This document shows positions 18,901-26,761 of a stretch of 64,000 nt of DNA, in pieces; within the stretch, counting starts at the first letter, position 1, and each line of letters opens with the position of its first letter. The stretch covers positions 248,001 through 312,000 of the forward strand of contig NZ_JAQIYM010000007.1 in assembly GCF_028823535.1 (NCBI RefSeq). Direction: 5' to 3'. This stretch comes from Pseudomonas serbica. Lineage in GTDB: Bacteria; Pseudomonadota; Gammaproteobacteria; Pseudomonadales; Pseudomonadaceae. The position numbers and the translations under genes were made by a program. A model generated the notes under the pieces. The model had not been told where the DNA came from. It saw nothing but the letters and a program-made list of their open reading frames with translations, and searched no databases.

Positions 18901-20047
18901 TGCCGCCGCCAGCGGCGCGCGGCAGGCTGTCGCGGGGGATGCGCCAGAGATCCTCGATGAACGCCCGGTCCGCCTCGACCAGCGCCGAACGCTGGCCGGG
19001 CAGGCCTGGTCCCATGTAGCCCATCTCGCGACCGCCCATGGCGTTCGGTTGCCCGGTCAGGGAAAACGGCCCGCTGCCTGGCCGGCAGATCGCGCCGGTG
19101 GCCAGGTGCAGGTTGCACAGGGCATTGGTGTTCCAGGTGCCGTGGGTACTCTGGTTCAGGCCCATGGTCCAGCAGCTCATCCACTCGGCGGCCTCGCCTA
19201 TCCATTGCGCGGCCTGACGAATGTCCGCCTCGGGCAGGCCGGTGATGTGCGCGACCCTGGCTGGTGGATAGTCCTCGAGGAATTCGGGCATGGCGTCCCA
19301 GCCTTCGGTGAACGCCGCAATGAAGGCGGGATCGGTATGGCCGTTTTTCACCAGCAGGTGCAGCAAGCCATTGAGCAATGCCAGGTCGGTCCCAGGCAGG
19401 ATCGGCAGGAACAGGTCGGCTTTGTCTGCGGTGGCGCTGCGCCGTGGGTCGACCACGATCAGCTTCGCTCCAGCCTTGACCCGATCCATCATGCGCAGGA
19501 ACAGGATCGGGTGACAGTCGGCCATGTTGGCGCCGATGACGAAAAACAGGTCCGCGCGATCGAAGTCCTGATACGAGCCCGGAGGTCCGTCGGAACCGAG
19601 GGAGAGCTTGTAGCCGCTGCCGGCGCTGGCCATGCACAGGCGGGAATTGGATTCTATGTTGTTGGTGCCGACGAAACCCTTGGCCAGCTTGTTGATCAGG
19701 TATTGGGCTTCCAGCGACATTTGCCCCGACACGTAGAACGACAATGCATCGGGGCCGTGGCGATCGAGTGTGTCGCGCAACCGGCTGGCCGTCTCGCTGA
19801 TGGCCTTGTCCATGGCAATGCGCACCGGATCTCGCTGGCGTTCCTGGCGCAGGTAGGCATGTTCCATCCGCCCCGACTCGGCGATGGCCTGGCCACAGGT
19901 GGTGCCTTTGGTGCAAAGCCTGCCGGCGTTGGTCGGGTGGGCCTTGTCGCCGCTGACCTTGACGACCCGGTTGTTTTCGACCTGCATGACGATGCCGCAG
20001 CCCACACCACAATAGGGACATACACTGCGTACGGTTTTGCTTGCCAT
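15941..20047 (-). CDS. nasA: assimilatory nitrate reductase fused to a CysJ-type flavoprotein (NasA-CysJ)
   Basis: 1368 residues from the ATG at 20047 (GAGGGGCGAGG just upstream; a longer frame to 20158 would run through the leader hairpin). Residues 10-45 carry the [4Fe-4S] ligands CPYCGVGC and C45. Residues to ~740 form the molybdopterin oxidoreductase and its dinucleotide-binding domain. From ~790 the protein continues as a CysJ-like reductase: LLWASQTGNAETLAERLAAR is the flavodoxin FMN site, STFGDGDPPDNGEGFW follows, then FAD domain (RQYSIASSAKVHP) and NADPH domain (MIGPGTGVAPFRAFLQER), ending YLRDVY. The fusion would pass electrons from NADPH through FAD and FMN directly to the molybdenum centre that reduces nitrate. 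No nirBD, transporter or nasST genes lie beside it here. Confidence 0.93.
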   Translation of the reverse strand: MASKTVRSVCPYCGVGCGIVMQVENNRVVKVSGDKAHPTNAGRLCTKGTTCGQAIAESGRMEHAYLRQERQRDPVRIAMDKAISETASRLRDTLDRHGPDALSFYVSGQMSLEAQYLINKLAKGFVGTNNIESNSRLCMASAGSGYKLSLGSDGPPGSYQDFDRADLFFVIGANMADCHPILFLRMMDRVKAGAKLIVVDPRRSATADKADLFLPILPGTDLALLNGLLHLLVKNGHTDPAFIAAFTEGWDAMPEFLEDYPPARVAHITGLPEADIRQAAQWIGEAAEWMSCWTMGLNQSTHGTWNTNALCNLHLATGAICRPGSGPFSLTGQPNAMGGREMGYMGPGLPGQRSALVEADRAFIEDLWRIPRDSLPRAAGGGTVALFEDMSAGKIKACWIICTNPVASGPNRQKVIDGLQAAQLVITQDAYLDTETNRYADILLPGALWAEAEGVMINSERNLTLMQKAVEPPGETLPDWQIIARVACEMGFADGFSYSTAEEVFEEIKRAWNPRTGYDIRGASYPRLRDQPLQWPCASEAAAPRNPIRYLNDGVSQTLKVEADGSQPAIVFATERGKGFFLARPHMMPAEMPDEAFPFVLNTGRLQHQWHTLTKTGKVATLNKLNPGPFVEIHPEDASALGIKDRDPVEVRSVRGRAVLPAVVTDRVRQGNCFAPFHWNDVFGEHLAINAVTNDAVDPISQQPEFKFCAVALQRVELIDHQFLQTPTPAAIAPSPVPEELAMSSIETFADLAGIRRLPSPQLNDSERTYLAGFLSGLQSTAGRQAAGVPVLPPSAPLATETRLWLDGLLGGLFSRVDAGIAQLGNQAETPAPIITDDAPAVTLLWASQTGNAETLAERLAARLRDGGFAVELSAMADFPASKLASTQNLALISSTFGDGDPPDNGEGFWHTLSTTQTRLESLRFAVLALGDPAYDQFCRHGRQLDQRLQELGATRLLERVDCDTEFEERADTWLAQLQKTLKPEPAVVVQTHGAASPAETPGKAKPHASRLLANLHLNSQSPHKETRMFSLDLADSALRYEAGDALGVHPRNCPELVDELLALTRLNAEATVNIEKGGEVSLRQALTEHYEIARPNSDTLAFIAERSTNPGLKQLLGNGHKAQLKQWLWGRQLADVLQEYPLDCSASELLGTFKRLQPRQYSIASSAKVHPREVHLTVAAVRYGKRKGVSSTFLADRAQDAEVPVFIQPSKHFRVPTDGDVPMIMIGPGTGVAPFRAFLQERRARGDQGRNWLFFGEQHAASDFYYRDELQGMQHDGLLTNLSLAFSRDQAEKIYVQDRIREQGAELWRWLQDGARLYICGDASCMARDVDQALRQVAQHHGGLDPQGAADYWRQMSEHKRYLRDVY

Positions 20048-20091
20048 CCTCGCCCCTCGAATTTCTTGCCGGCCATTGCCGATGCCGGAAA

Positions 20092-20150
20092 CAAAAAAGG
20101 CGCCATGCGGCCCACCGTCAGAAAAACGGGGGACACACGGCGCCTTTGTC
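20092..20150 (-). promoter_or_regulatory. leader attenuator (intrinsic terminator) in the 5' UTR of the nitrate reductase gene
   Basis: On the minus strand AAAGGCGCC (20147 to 20139) pairs with GGCGCCTTT (20104 to 20096), with an inner stem CCCCCGT (20132-20126) against ACGGTGGG (20118-20111), and is followed by six T (20098-20093). This is a textbook intrinsic terminator placed 46 bases before the start codon, downstream of the promoter at 20194. Terminators in this position are characteristic of nitrate-assimilation operons controlled by ANTAR-domain antiterminators (NasR in Klebsiella, NasT in Pseudomonas and Azotobacter). I infer the same control here. Confidence 0.8.
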
Positions 20151-20193
20151 GTATGCATGCAATCAGCGTTGACTGCAGGGTTGAGGTGTACCT

Positions 20194-20209
20194 AGCAAGT
20201 CACGCGCCA
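20194..20209 (-). promoter_or_regulatory. sigma-54 (-24/-12) promoter for the nitrate reductase gene
   Basis: The minus strand reads TGGCGCGTGACTTGCT, with GG and GC separated by exactly 10 bases, matching the consensus TGGCACG-N4-TTGCW. The transcript would start near 20183, giving a ~136-nt leader that contains the attenuator. TGCA-rich inverted repeats at 20290-20300 (TGCATCCTGCA) and 20320-20334 (GCACCCGGATGCACC) lie about 110-150 bases upstream and could be NtrC sites, which I hold with low confidence. Confidence 0.8.
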
Positions 20210-20350
20210 GAAATGCCTTTCAGGCCGTGATCGTTGCCGATACGTGGGCGGGCAAGGGGAGATCGTCGAGCGTCGGTGCAAATCAACGATGCATCCTGCA
20301 CTTTTATAAAGCGCCAACCGCACCCGGATGCACCAGTGAGTGGCGGGGGC

Positions 20351-20377
20351 GGGACCGACGCCGTTAGCGCCGGTCCC
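20351..20377 (-). terminator. stem-loop downstream of the amidase gene
   Basis: GGGACCG (20351-20357) pairs with CGGTCCC (20371-20377), extended by three more pairs after one mismatch. It begins 11 bases after the amidase stop on the minus strand. No T run follows, so termination is only suggested. Confidence 0.5.
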
Positions 20378-20387
20378 GTCCGCTCTG

Positions 20388-22094
20388 TCACTTGCCCAGC
20401 GGCGGGGTGCGCGGCGGGATCAAGCGCTTCGAACCTGTGGCCTCGAACGCCGAAGCCAGGCGCAGCAGGCTCGAATCGTAGTAGGCGCGACCGGCAAAGG
20501 TCAGCCCCACGGGCATGCCGATGTCCGGCATGACGCCCATTGGCACGGTGACCGTCGGAACCCCCAGATGGCGTATCGCGAGGTTGCCGTTGGCCACCCA
20601 GACGCCGTTGCTCCAGGCGATGTCCGCCGCTGCCGGGTCGACGTCGGCATTGGCCGGGCCGACGTCTGCGACGGTCGGGAAGAGCACCGCATCGAGGCCC
20701 AACCGATCCATCCACTGCTCAAGATCGATCTTGCGCGTCTGTTCAAGGCCGCGCAGGCCGTCCGGCACTGTCGGGATCTGGTCCCACGGCGTGATACCAC
20801 GCTCGGCCATGCGCACGTACTCGTCCATGCCGGCGGCAAGGTCGCCTTCGCGGTTGGGTAGGGTGCCCGGGTCATGGGGGAAAATCAGCGGCCCGTCGAC
20901 ATCCACCAGGCGGTTCAATTGCGGATCGCCGTTGGCCTGGAGGAAATCGTCGAACGCCCAGGCCGTCAGGTCCCACAATTCGTGATGGAGGAATTCCTTG
21001 GACACGATTCCGCGATTGAACACCGTCGGCGCCCCGGGACGATCGCCCTCGCAGTTGGAGACCAGGGGGAAATCCACTTCGACGACTTCGGCGCCAGCGG
21101 CTTGCAAGGCCTGGCGTGCCTGTTCCCACAGACCGATCACCGAAGGCCGGGTGTGGATGCGCTGCCCTGTCGGGCCGCCGATGCCAGGGGCCTCGCTGGT
21201 GCCGGCTTCAGGGTCGGCATTGATGTACATGCGCGGCACGCCCAGGCGTTTGCCAGCCAATGCCGCGGGGTTGGCGGCCAGGTCCTGGTAAGACGCGGGG
21301 CGCACCGAGGCGACTGATGGAATCGGTACCCAGGGTTGCAGGCGCCACAGGTCGCCGCGGGTGTCGGGGTCTTCGGCGACCACCACGTCGAGCACTTCGA
21401 GCAGGTCGGCCATGGTTCTGGCAAATGGCACGACCACGTCCATGGTCGGCGTCAGCGGCCAGTTACCGCGCACCGAGATCACCCCGCGCGAAGGCGTGTA
21501 GGCACACAAGCCATTGTTGGAGGCCGGGCCACGACCGCTCGACCAGGTTTCTTCCGCCAGGCCGAAGGCGGCAAAGCTGGCGGCGGTGGCCGTCCCGGCA
21601 CCGTTAGACGAGCCCGAGGCGAAGGGGGCGGTGAGATAGTCGGCGTTGTACGGGCTTTCTGCGCGACCGTAGACGCCACGCTGCATGCCGCCGTTGGCCA
21701 TCGGCGGCATATTGGTCTTGCCCAGGCAGATGGCGCCGGCGGCGCGCAGCCGTTCGATGGTAAAGGCATCGCGATAGGCGACCAGGTCCTTGAAGGCCGG
21801 ACTGCCGGAGGCGGCGGTGAGCCCCTTGACCAGATAACTGTCCTTGGCCGTATAGGGAATGCCATCGAGCGGGCCCAGGGCCAGGCCCTTGGCGCGACGG
21901 GTATCACTGGCCTGTGCCTCTTGCAACGCATCGGGGTTGCGTACCACTACCGCGTTGAGCGCGGTGGGCGTCTGGGGCGTGTCGTAGGCATCGATCCTGG
22001 CGAGATAGGCCTGGACCAGCTCGACGGCGGTTGTCTGGCCGGATTCGAGCGCAGCGCGCAGTTGGGCAATGGAAACTTCGGTGACTTCGATCAT
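20388..22094 (-). CDS. amidase, amidase-signature family
   Basis: 568 residues. The Ser-cisSer-Lys signature is recognisable: Lys in PYTAKDSYLV, the Gly/Ser-rich stretch ASGSSNGAGTATAASFAAFG (residues ~147-166), and the catalytic serine region around GPASNNGLCAYTPSRGVIS. The C-terminal FAGRAYYDSSLLRLASAFE is typical. Such enzymes hydrolyse amides in the cytoplasm; the substrate is not predictable. No signal peptide and no linked transporter. The start at 22094 has only a weak ribosome site. Upstream in the same direction is the HIT-like gene, 83 bases away. Confidence 0.88.
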   Translation of the reverse strand: MIEVTEVSIAQLRAALESGQTTAVELVQAYLARIDAYDTPQTPTALNAVVVRNPDALQEAQASDTRRAKGLALGPLDGIPYTAKDSYLVKGLTAASGSPAFKDLVAYRDAFTIERLRAAGAICLGKTNMPPMANGGMQRGVYGRAESPYNADYLTAPFASGSSNGAGTATAASFAAFGLAEETWSSGRGPASNNGLCAYTPSRGVISVRGNWPLTPTMDVVVPFARTMADLLEVLDVVVAEDPDTRGDLWRLQPWVPIPSVASVRPASYQDLAANPAALAGKRLGVPRMYINADPEAGTSEAPGIGGPTGQRIHTRPSVIGLWEQARQALQAAGAEVVEVDFPLVSNCEGDRPGAPTVFNRGIVSKEFLHHELWDLTAWAFDDFLQANGDPQLNRLVDVDGPLIFPHDPGTLPNREGDLAAGMDEYVRMAERGITPWDQIPTVPDGLRGLEQTRKIDLEQWMDRLGLDAVLFPTVADVGPANADVDPAAADIAWSNGVWVANGNLAIRHLGVPTVTVPMGVMPDIGMPVGLTFAGRAYYDSSLLRLASAFEATGSKRLIPPRTPPLGK

Positions 22095-22177
22095 GCGGTG
22101 ACTGCCGACAGTGGGTGAGGGATGCGCTGGTGAGGCATCCGGGTACGCCCGTCATGTTAGCACCGCGTTCGCCGATG

Positions 22178-22696
22178 TCAGCTGCCGGCTTGAACGAGCA
22201 GGCGTTGGCTCGCCGGGCTGAAGCAGGTGCGCAAGCGCTCGATGACCTGGTCGATCGAAGGGCCCTCGATGGCCGGTGGTTGCGGGCTCTCGCCGAATTC
22301 GCGCCAGATGAACAGGGTCATTTCCGCGCCGTCGGTCAAGGTGTGCGCGCTGGCGCTGTCGCCGAAGTTTTCCAGCAGGCGGTAGCGCTCATCCTGCCAG
22401 AACAGGTCTTCGACCCAGGGGTACACCGGGATGTAGTGGAAATGGATGGGGAAACGCGGATCATGGCCGAACCGGCTGATGTAGAGCCACTTGGGCTGCA
22501 ACTCCGCTTGCAGTGTTTTCTGGACCTTGGCGAGCAGAACGCCCATCTCGGCCAGGGCCTGCTCGGGGAGGTCGGACAGTGAATTGACGTTGTACCGGGT
22601 GCCCAGGACCAGATAGCCGGGGAGCGCCGAAGACATATGGTGGTTGAGGATCCAGTGGGCGGTTTCATGGATGATGAAACGGGGTGCGATGTCCAT
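22178..22696 (-). CDS. HIT-like (histidine triad fold) protein
   Basis: 172 residues. The core FPIHFHYIPVYPW corresponds to the HIT motif (His-x-His-x-His), but the third His is replaced by Ile/Pro, so the usual nucleotide hydrolase or transferase activity is uncertain. An upstream HETAHWILNHH segment and GTRYNVNSLSDL look like the HIT family N-terminal beta strands. It is probably cotranscribed with the amidase gene downstream. Function is unknown. Confidence 0.7.
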   Translation of the reverse strand: MDIAPRFIIHETAHWILNHHMSSALPGYLVLGTRYNVNSLSDLPEQALAEMGVLLAKVQKTLQAELQPKWLYISRFGHDPRFPIHFHYIPVYPWVEDLFWQDERYRLLENFGDSASAHTLTDGAEMTLFIWREFGESPQPPAIEGPSIDQVIERLRTCFSPASQRLLVQAGS

Positions 22697-22890
22697 GGGT
22701 CAATGTCCGTCGGCGAAACTGCCAATAGGGGCGGGTGGGTTGGCCTCGACTGATTCTAAATCCAGCAATGCTCCGTGCGATACGCTTTTTGCGCCGGGGC
22801 CATGGGCGCGGGCAATGTAGGGGCAAATCCTGCCGCCGACCACCAGACCTGGGTGTAGCAGGGTAACGCTTTGGTATGAAAGCTGGGGGT

Positions 22891-23658
22891 TCAGAGGTTC
22901 AGATCAATCACATGGGCGGCCTCGAACTGAGCGTTTTCATTGATGCCATTTTTGGCATAGCCCCGGGCGTTGCAAATGACCCGGGTGTTGCCGATCCGGT
23001 AGTCGAAGCTGCCGTGGGTATGGCCATGCAGCCAGAGTGCGGGCTGCCACTGCTTGATCCGCGCTTCGAGGTCTGACACGAAACTCGCGTTGATCGGCGA
23101 ATCGGCGAACGCCGGGCTGATGCTCGAGCGGGTCGGTGCGAAATGCGAGATCACCACCGTGGGAATGCTGCGGTCGGCGGCAAAACACTCTTCGAGCCAG
23201 GCGACTGTCTGCAGGAAAATCAGCTGGGAAATGGCCGGGGTAAACAGGTCTGGAAAATCAGGCGCAACCTTGATGCGGCTGAAGTCGCGCATGAGTCTGG
23301 TGGCCATGTCGATACCCTGCGCCCGATCTTCTTCTCGATCAAACAGGCGGTAGTCGGACCACAGCGTACAGCCGAGGAACCGTACCCCGTCGTGAATGTG
23401 CGCCGTGCGTTCGAGCACGTGGATCGATGTGCCTTGGGACAAGCTGTGCAACTGCTCGTAGGTCGAGATCAGGTCGCTGCCGTAGAATTCGTGGTTGCCG
23501 GCCACGTACAGCACCGGTGTCGGGCATGCCCTGGCCCACTCGATGGCCGCGGCCGGCCGGGAGATGTCTCCGGCCAGGACCACGATGTCGGCTTCAACCG
23601 CCGGGAACGGCAGGGCCTCGACGGACAGATGGATATCGGAAAGCAGGGCGATGCGCAT
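22891..23658 (-). CDS. metallophosphoesterase, calcineurin-like
   Basis: 255 residues. The binuclear metal-binding motifs are in order: LLSDIHL (D-x-H), VVLAGDISRP (GD), VAGNHEFYG (GNHE), VISHFAPTR (H) and LWLHGHTHGSFDY (GHxH). AGGAAC lies 6 bases before the ATG. Members cleave phosphodiesters of nucleotides or other substrates, and this one resembles the short cytoplasmic type with no signal peptide. It ends 195 bases upstream of the HIT-like gene with nothing recognisable between. Confidence 0.9.
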   Translation of the reverse strand: MRIALLSDIHLSVEALPFPAVEADIVVLAGDISRPAAAIEWARACPTPVLYVAGNHEFYGSDLISTYEQLHSLSQGTSIHVLERTAHIHDGVRFLGCTLWSDYRLFDREEDRAQGIDMATRLMRDFSRIKVAPDFPDLFTPAISQLIFLQTVAWLEECFAADRSIPTVVISHFAPTRSSISPAFADSPINASFVSDLEARIKQWQPALWLHGHTHGSFDYRIGNTRVICNARGYAKNGINENAQFEAAHVIDLNL

Positions 23659-23683
23659 GGGCGGTTCCTGACCGTGAGTGTCT

Positions 23684-24829
23684 TTACTTGAGGGGATGAC
23701 GCACCAGAATGGATTCGTCGATCTGGTCGATGGAGGTGACCCCCGTCAAGGTCATGGCCACGCGCATTTCCTTGGCGAAGATATCCAGCATGTTTTCCAC
23801 CCCGCGTTGACCGTCAGCCGCCAGGGCATAGGCCATGGAGCGTCCCAGCAGTACCCCTTTGGCCCCCAGTGCCAACATGCGCACCACATCCAGCCCCGAG
23901 CGGATCCCCGAATCGACCAGCACCTTGAGGTCATTGCCGACCGCTTGCATGATCGGCGGCAGCGCTTGGGCCGTGGAGAGCACGCCATCCAGCTGCCGCC
24001 CGCCGTGGTTGGAGACAATAATGCCGTCCGCGCCAAAACTGATCGCATCCCTGGCGTCCTCGGGGTCGAGAATCCCCTTGATGATCATCGGGCCCTTCCA
24101 GAAGTCGCGAATCCACTCCAGGTCGCTCCAGCTGATCGACGGGTCGAAGTTGTTGGCCAGCCAGCCGATGTAATCTTCGAGGGTCACGGCCTTGCCCAGA
24201 TACTTCGAGACATTGCCCAGGTCATGGGGGCGACCCATCAGGCCGACGTTGAAGGCCCAGTCGGGCCGGGTGATGGCCTGCAACATACGCCGCGACGATG
24301 CATAGGGACCGGACATGCCCGAATGGGCATCGCGATAGCGCGCGCCGGGCGTCGGCATATCGACCGTGAACACCAGGTTCTGCACGCCGGCGGCCTTGGC
24401 GCGCTCCAGCGCGTTTCTCATGATGCCCCGGTCCTTGAGCACATACAGCTGAAACCAGATGGGCTGTCGGGTATTGGCGCGGACTTCTTCGATCGAGCAC
24501 ACCGACACGGTGGACAGGCACAGCGGGATGCCCTTGTTTTCGGCCGCCTTGACCGCCTGCACCTCGCCACGGCGGGCGAACATGCCGGTCAGGCCGACCG
24601 GCGCCAACACGATGGGCATCGACAGTCGCTGATCGAACAGGGTGGTCTCCAGGCTCAACGCTTCGACGTTCTTGAGGATGCGCTGGCGCAGGCTGACGTC
24701 CGCCAGATCGGCGCTGTTGGCCCTCAGCGTATGCTCGGCATAGGCTCCGCCATCGATGTAGTCGAACAAAAAACGCGGGAGCTTGCGACGGGCTGCTTCG
24801 CGATAGTCGGATGCGGACGAAATGATCAT
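23684..24829 (-). CDS. lldD: FMN-dependent L-lactate dehydrogenase, alpha-hydroxy-acid oxidase family
   Basis: 381 residues, matching LldD. N-terminal [20 protein letters not shown] and [14 protein letters not shown] are characteristic; the catalytic His is in [11 protein letters not shown] (residues ~270-280), with the Arg in [17 protein letters not shown]. The FMN-binding segments APVGLTGM and [12 protein letters not shown] are present. It oxidises L-lactate to pyruvate and feeds electrons to quinones at the inner membrane. It is not next to a lactate permease or LldR here, so it could be a paralogue acting on another 2-hydroxy acid. Confidence 0.9.
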   Translation of the reverse strand: MIISSASDYREAARRKLPRFLFDYIDGGAYAEHTLRANSADLADVSLRQRILKNVEALSLETTLFDQRLSMPIVLAPVGLTGMFARRGEVQAVKAAENKGIPLCLSTVSVCSIEEVRANTRQPIWFQLYVLKDRGIMRNALERAKAAGVQNLVFTVDMPTPGARYRDAHSGMSGPYASSRRMLQAITRPDWAFNVGLMGRPHDLGNVSKYLGKAVTLEDYIGWLANNFDPSISWSDLEWIRDFWKGPMIIKGILDPEDARDAISFGADGIIVSNHGGRQLDGVLSTAQALPPIMQAVGNDLKVLVDSGIRSGLDVVRMLALGAKGVLLGRSMAYALAADGQRGVENMLDIFAKEMRVAMTLTGVTSIDQIDESILVRHPLK

Positions 24830-25001
24830 ATTGCCAATGCCTTGAGCTGATGGGGGACGGTCATGCCTGTCGAGCCTGAGGGCAGATTAGCCCATGCCAT
24901 CGCAACCCTGTTGAAAAGCCGTGCAAACCTTTGGTGGCTGCAACATGGACGAAACATAACGCGCCTATGATCCGCCTCAACCAAAACCGAGGGAGCGACC
25001 C

Positions 25002-25217
25002 ATGAACCGGCCATCAAGAAGCATCCGCAAACTGCTCGACTCCGTGGCCTCCAACAACGAGGGCGCGGCGCTTGATGTGATGCGCGCCGCTGAACAGCTC
25101 AAGGACGAGGTGCTGCGCCAGCGCCTGCTCAACCTGATCCATCGGCTCAACCAGGACGCCATCGATTTGCGCATCGCCCGTGACGAGATCCAGGGTGGCG
25201 CTATCAAGCTTGCGTGA
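25002..25217 (+). CDS. small helical hypothetical protein
   Basis: 71 residues. The ATG follows GAGGGAG at 7 bases, which supports translation. The protein is charged and mostly helical, with heptad-like spacing in DVMRAAEQLKDEVLRQRLLN and LIHRLNQDAIDLRIARDEIQ. I recognise no family. It faces the DUF4287 gene, with only 10 bases between the stops. Confidence 0.75.
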   Translation: MNRPSRSIRKLLDSVASNNEGAALDVMRAAEQLKDEVLRQRLLNLIHRLNQDAIDLRIARDEIQGGAIKLA

Positions 25218-25227
25218 CGAGCTTGCT

Positions 25228-25440
25228 TCAACCTGCGTGGGCCAGGTAGTAGGCGACCAGAGCATTGGCATGGCCATGACCGAGGCCGTGCTCGGTCTTG
25301 AGCCAGGCGACCATTTCCATGTGCTTCTTGTTGTTGAGGGTCTTGAGCAGGTCAAGCCAGTGGCTGACCGGCTGCCCGTACTTTTTTTCGATTGAAGGAA
25401 AGTACGAGGCGGGTCCTTTGGTTTTGGTATCTTCAGTCAC
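25228..25440 (-). CDS. DUF4287-type small protein
   Basis: 70 residues from the GTG at 25440, preceded by AAGGGAG; the first in-frame ATG at 25602 would add a non-conserved tail through a REP-like region. The core ASYFPSIEKKYGQPVSHWLD and HGLGHGHANALVAYYLAH matches the DUF4287 pattern (short helical domain, often part of larger proteins). Function unknown. Confidence 0.85.
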   Translation of the reverse strand: MTEDTKTKGPASYFPSIEKKYGQPVSHWLDLLKTLNNKKHMEMVAWLKTEHGLGHGHANALVAYYLAHAG

Positions 25441-25611
25441 GTTGCAAACTCCCTTTTTTGCCGGGTGATCTGGAGAGCCGGGAAATGTTCCCGACGCAGC
25501 ATCGGTAACGTTTCTTTTTAGCCTGCACTGAATCCGCCGTCCACTACTGGTATCGCATCGCTGCGATGGCGGCCTAACAGGCGACCCATCTCCCACGGCC
25601 AAACCCGATCA

Positions 25612-25650
25612 ATTGTGGGAGCGAGCCTGCTCGCGAAGGCGGCCTGACAG
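25612..25650. repeat. REP-like element, second family
   Basis: GTGGGAGCGAGCCTGCTCGC followed by GAAGGCGGCCTGACAG is the alternative Pseudomonas REP type (GCGAGCAGGCTCGC palindrome). It precedes the long repeat at 25671. Confidence 0.8.
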
Positions 25651-25670
25651 CCGACCTGTTATTTGTTGAC

Positions 25671-25962
25671 CGGGTACATATCCATTCCTTTGGTAACGGC
25701 CACCTAGGGTTCCGCTCTTACAGCGGGTTACTTGGAAAAGCGCCAAGTAACCAAGCGCTCTTGCCCCTGGCGTTCGGTGCCTCGCTGTGGCTCGGCATGC
25801 CCTCGCTCCGGTCCTGCTCCGTGGGCCCGCCGCGATGGGCCATCCATGGCCCAGCGCGGCTAACCCGGCATCCATGCCGGGTTGCCCACTGCGCAGAACC
25901 GGAACGAAGCCTCTCGATGGGGCAAAAAAATCAAAAGCCAAAGCGAGGCGGCCTACGAGCCG
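25671..25962. repeat. long dispersed repeat, copy 1 (full form)
   Basis: GTAACGGCCACCTAGGGTTC ... to CAAAAGCCAAAGCGAGGCGG. It is the same element as 26762-26990, in inverted orientation, but contains about 115 extra internal bases (GCATGCCCTCGCTCCGG to GGAACGAAG). It holds no gene. Long intergenic repeats of this kind are known in fluorescens-group genomes; I cannot name the family. Confidence 0.85.
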
Positions 25963-25989
25963 ACCGGATTTCAGGCGAACGCATTCCCC

Positions 25990-26021
25990 TGTAGGAGCTG
26001 GCTTGCCAGCGAAGGCGGCCT
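25990..26021. repeat. single REP unit
   Basis: CCTGTAGGAGCTGGCTTGCC and the following CAGCGAAGGCGGCC lie between long repeat copy 1 and the structured leader. Confidence 0.85.
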
Positions 26022-26091
26022 GACAGTCGACCAATCTCTCCCGCCTGTACTCGATCCAGGCAACATCTGTAGGAAAAATACGAGGCTACAT

Positions 26092-26406
26092 TGCCTTGCG
26101 CCGTTGCCTACAACTACGCCAAAATCCGCCGGCTTGTGCGCCTTGTACCTTGTCTTTATCGTTTTCGGGTCGCTGCCAATCAGTGACCGGATTTAGCGAT
26201 CCGACAAGGTATAAGCGCAATAAGACACTTGTCTTAATCGCATGCGTTTTTATGCATGCGATTTTCGATATGGTGGCTGTGCACGGGAGACTCTCGGGTC
26301 TGCCGGGTCTTATACCTCTCGGTTCGCTAACCTGCGCACAGCTGCCACCCTTACTTGTTTAGCGACAGGTTGCGGTGGCTTCACAAGGTATAAACGGAGT
26401 TTCACC
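26092..26406 (+). promoter_or_regulatory. structured leader A upstream of the DUF6124 gene (candidate regulatory RNA)
   Basis: Homologous to 52230-52527. Layout: a ~52-nt conserved block (26092-26143); hairpin 1, stem 26188-26192/26199-26203 with TTTAGCGA in the loop; two more hairpins (26221-26236 and a 9-bp stem 26237-26245/26254-26262); a multibranched domain closed by GGTGGC (26272-26277) with GCCACC (26344-26349), inner stem TGTGC/GCACA; hairpin 3, stem CTTG/CAGG, with the same TTTAGCGA at 26358-26365. The centre carries CTTATACCT (26309-26317) and TCGCTAA (26324-26330), complementary to TTAGCGA and AGGTATAAG, which occur both upstream and downstream. GGTGGC also recurs at 26374-26379. 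Alternative folds are therefore possible. I recognise no known riboswitch. Confidence 0.65.
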
Positions 26407-26715
26407 ATGCCCAAACCCACCCCCAATCCCCCCGAATCCGCAACTTCCCGCGAGCTTCACCTCAAACCCGCCATCCTGAAATCCTCTGCCCCTCACAACC
26501 CCAGTACGATGTTCCTCATCGGCCCAAACATCGACACCGAAACACTCCTGGCCCACGCCTGTGAATCCCTGGCATCCGCCGGCGTCATGGCCACCGATTT
26601 CGCGACATTCGTGGATGGACCACAACGCAGCATGTTGCTGGGCATCCAACAGGTGATCATGCTCGCCGACCTCGCGGTAAATCGCGCGCTGGATAACCTC
26701 GATCCGCAGCGATAA
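26407..26715 (+). CDS. DUF6124 (DUF3077-type) small protein, paralogue A
   Basis: 102 residues from the ATG at 26407, with CGGAG 7 bases upstream. The frame stays open through the leader to 26242, but the second copy at 52528 has an in-frame stop there and starts at the equivalent Met, so the short form is right. The N-terminus KPTPNPP is the family hallmark; then a variable part, then TETLLAHACESLASAGVM and GIQQVIMLADLAVNRALDNL, two helices. About half of the residues agree with paralogue B. Function unknown; preceded by the structured leader. Confidence 0.88.
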   Translation: MPKPTPNPPESATSRELHLKPAILKSSAPHNPSTMFLIGPNIDTETLLAHACESLASAGVMATDFATFVDGPQRSMLLGIQQVIMLADLAVNRALDNLDPQR

Positions 26716-26761
26716 CCCCGTCACCTGTAGGGTACGGCTTCCGACCAGGCCGGCCGCTAGG

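Noticed and set aside
26192..26365. Integron attC site or IS end in the leader, because of TTTAG direct repeats and the inverted CTAAC
   Set aside because: Core sequences do not fit GTTRRRY/RYYYAAC, and no integrase, transposase or reverse transcriptase is near either leader.
26242..26406. N-terminal extension of the DUF6124 protein through leader A
   Set aside because: Open only by chance: leader B has an in-frame stop before the equivalent ATG and the family starts at the KPTPNPP segment.
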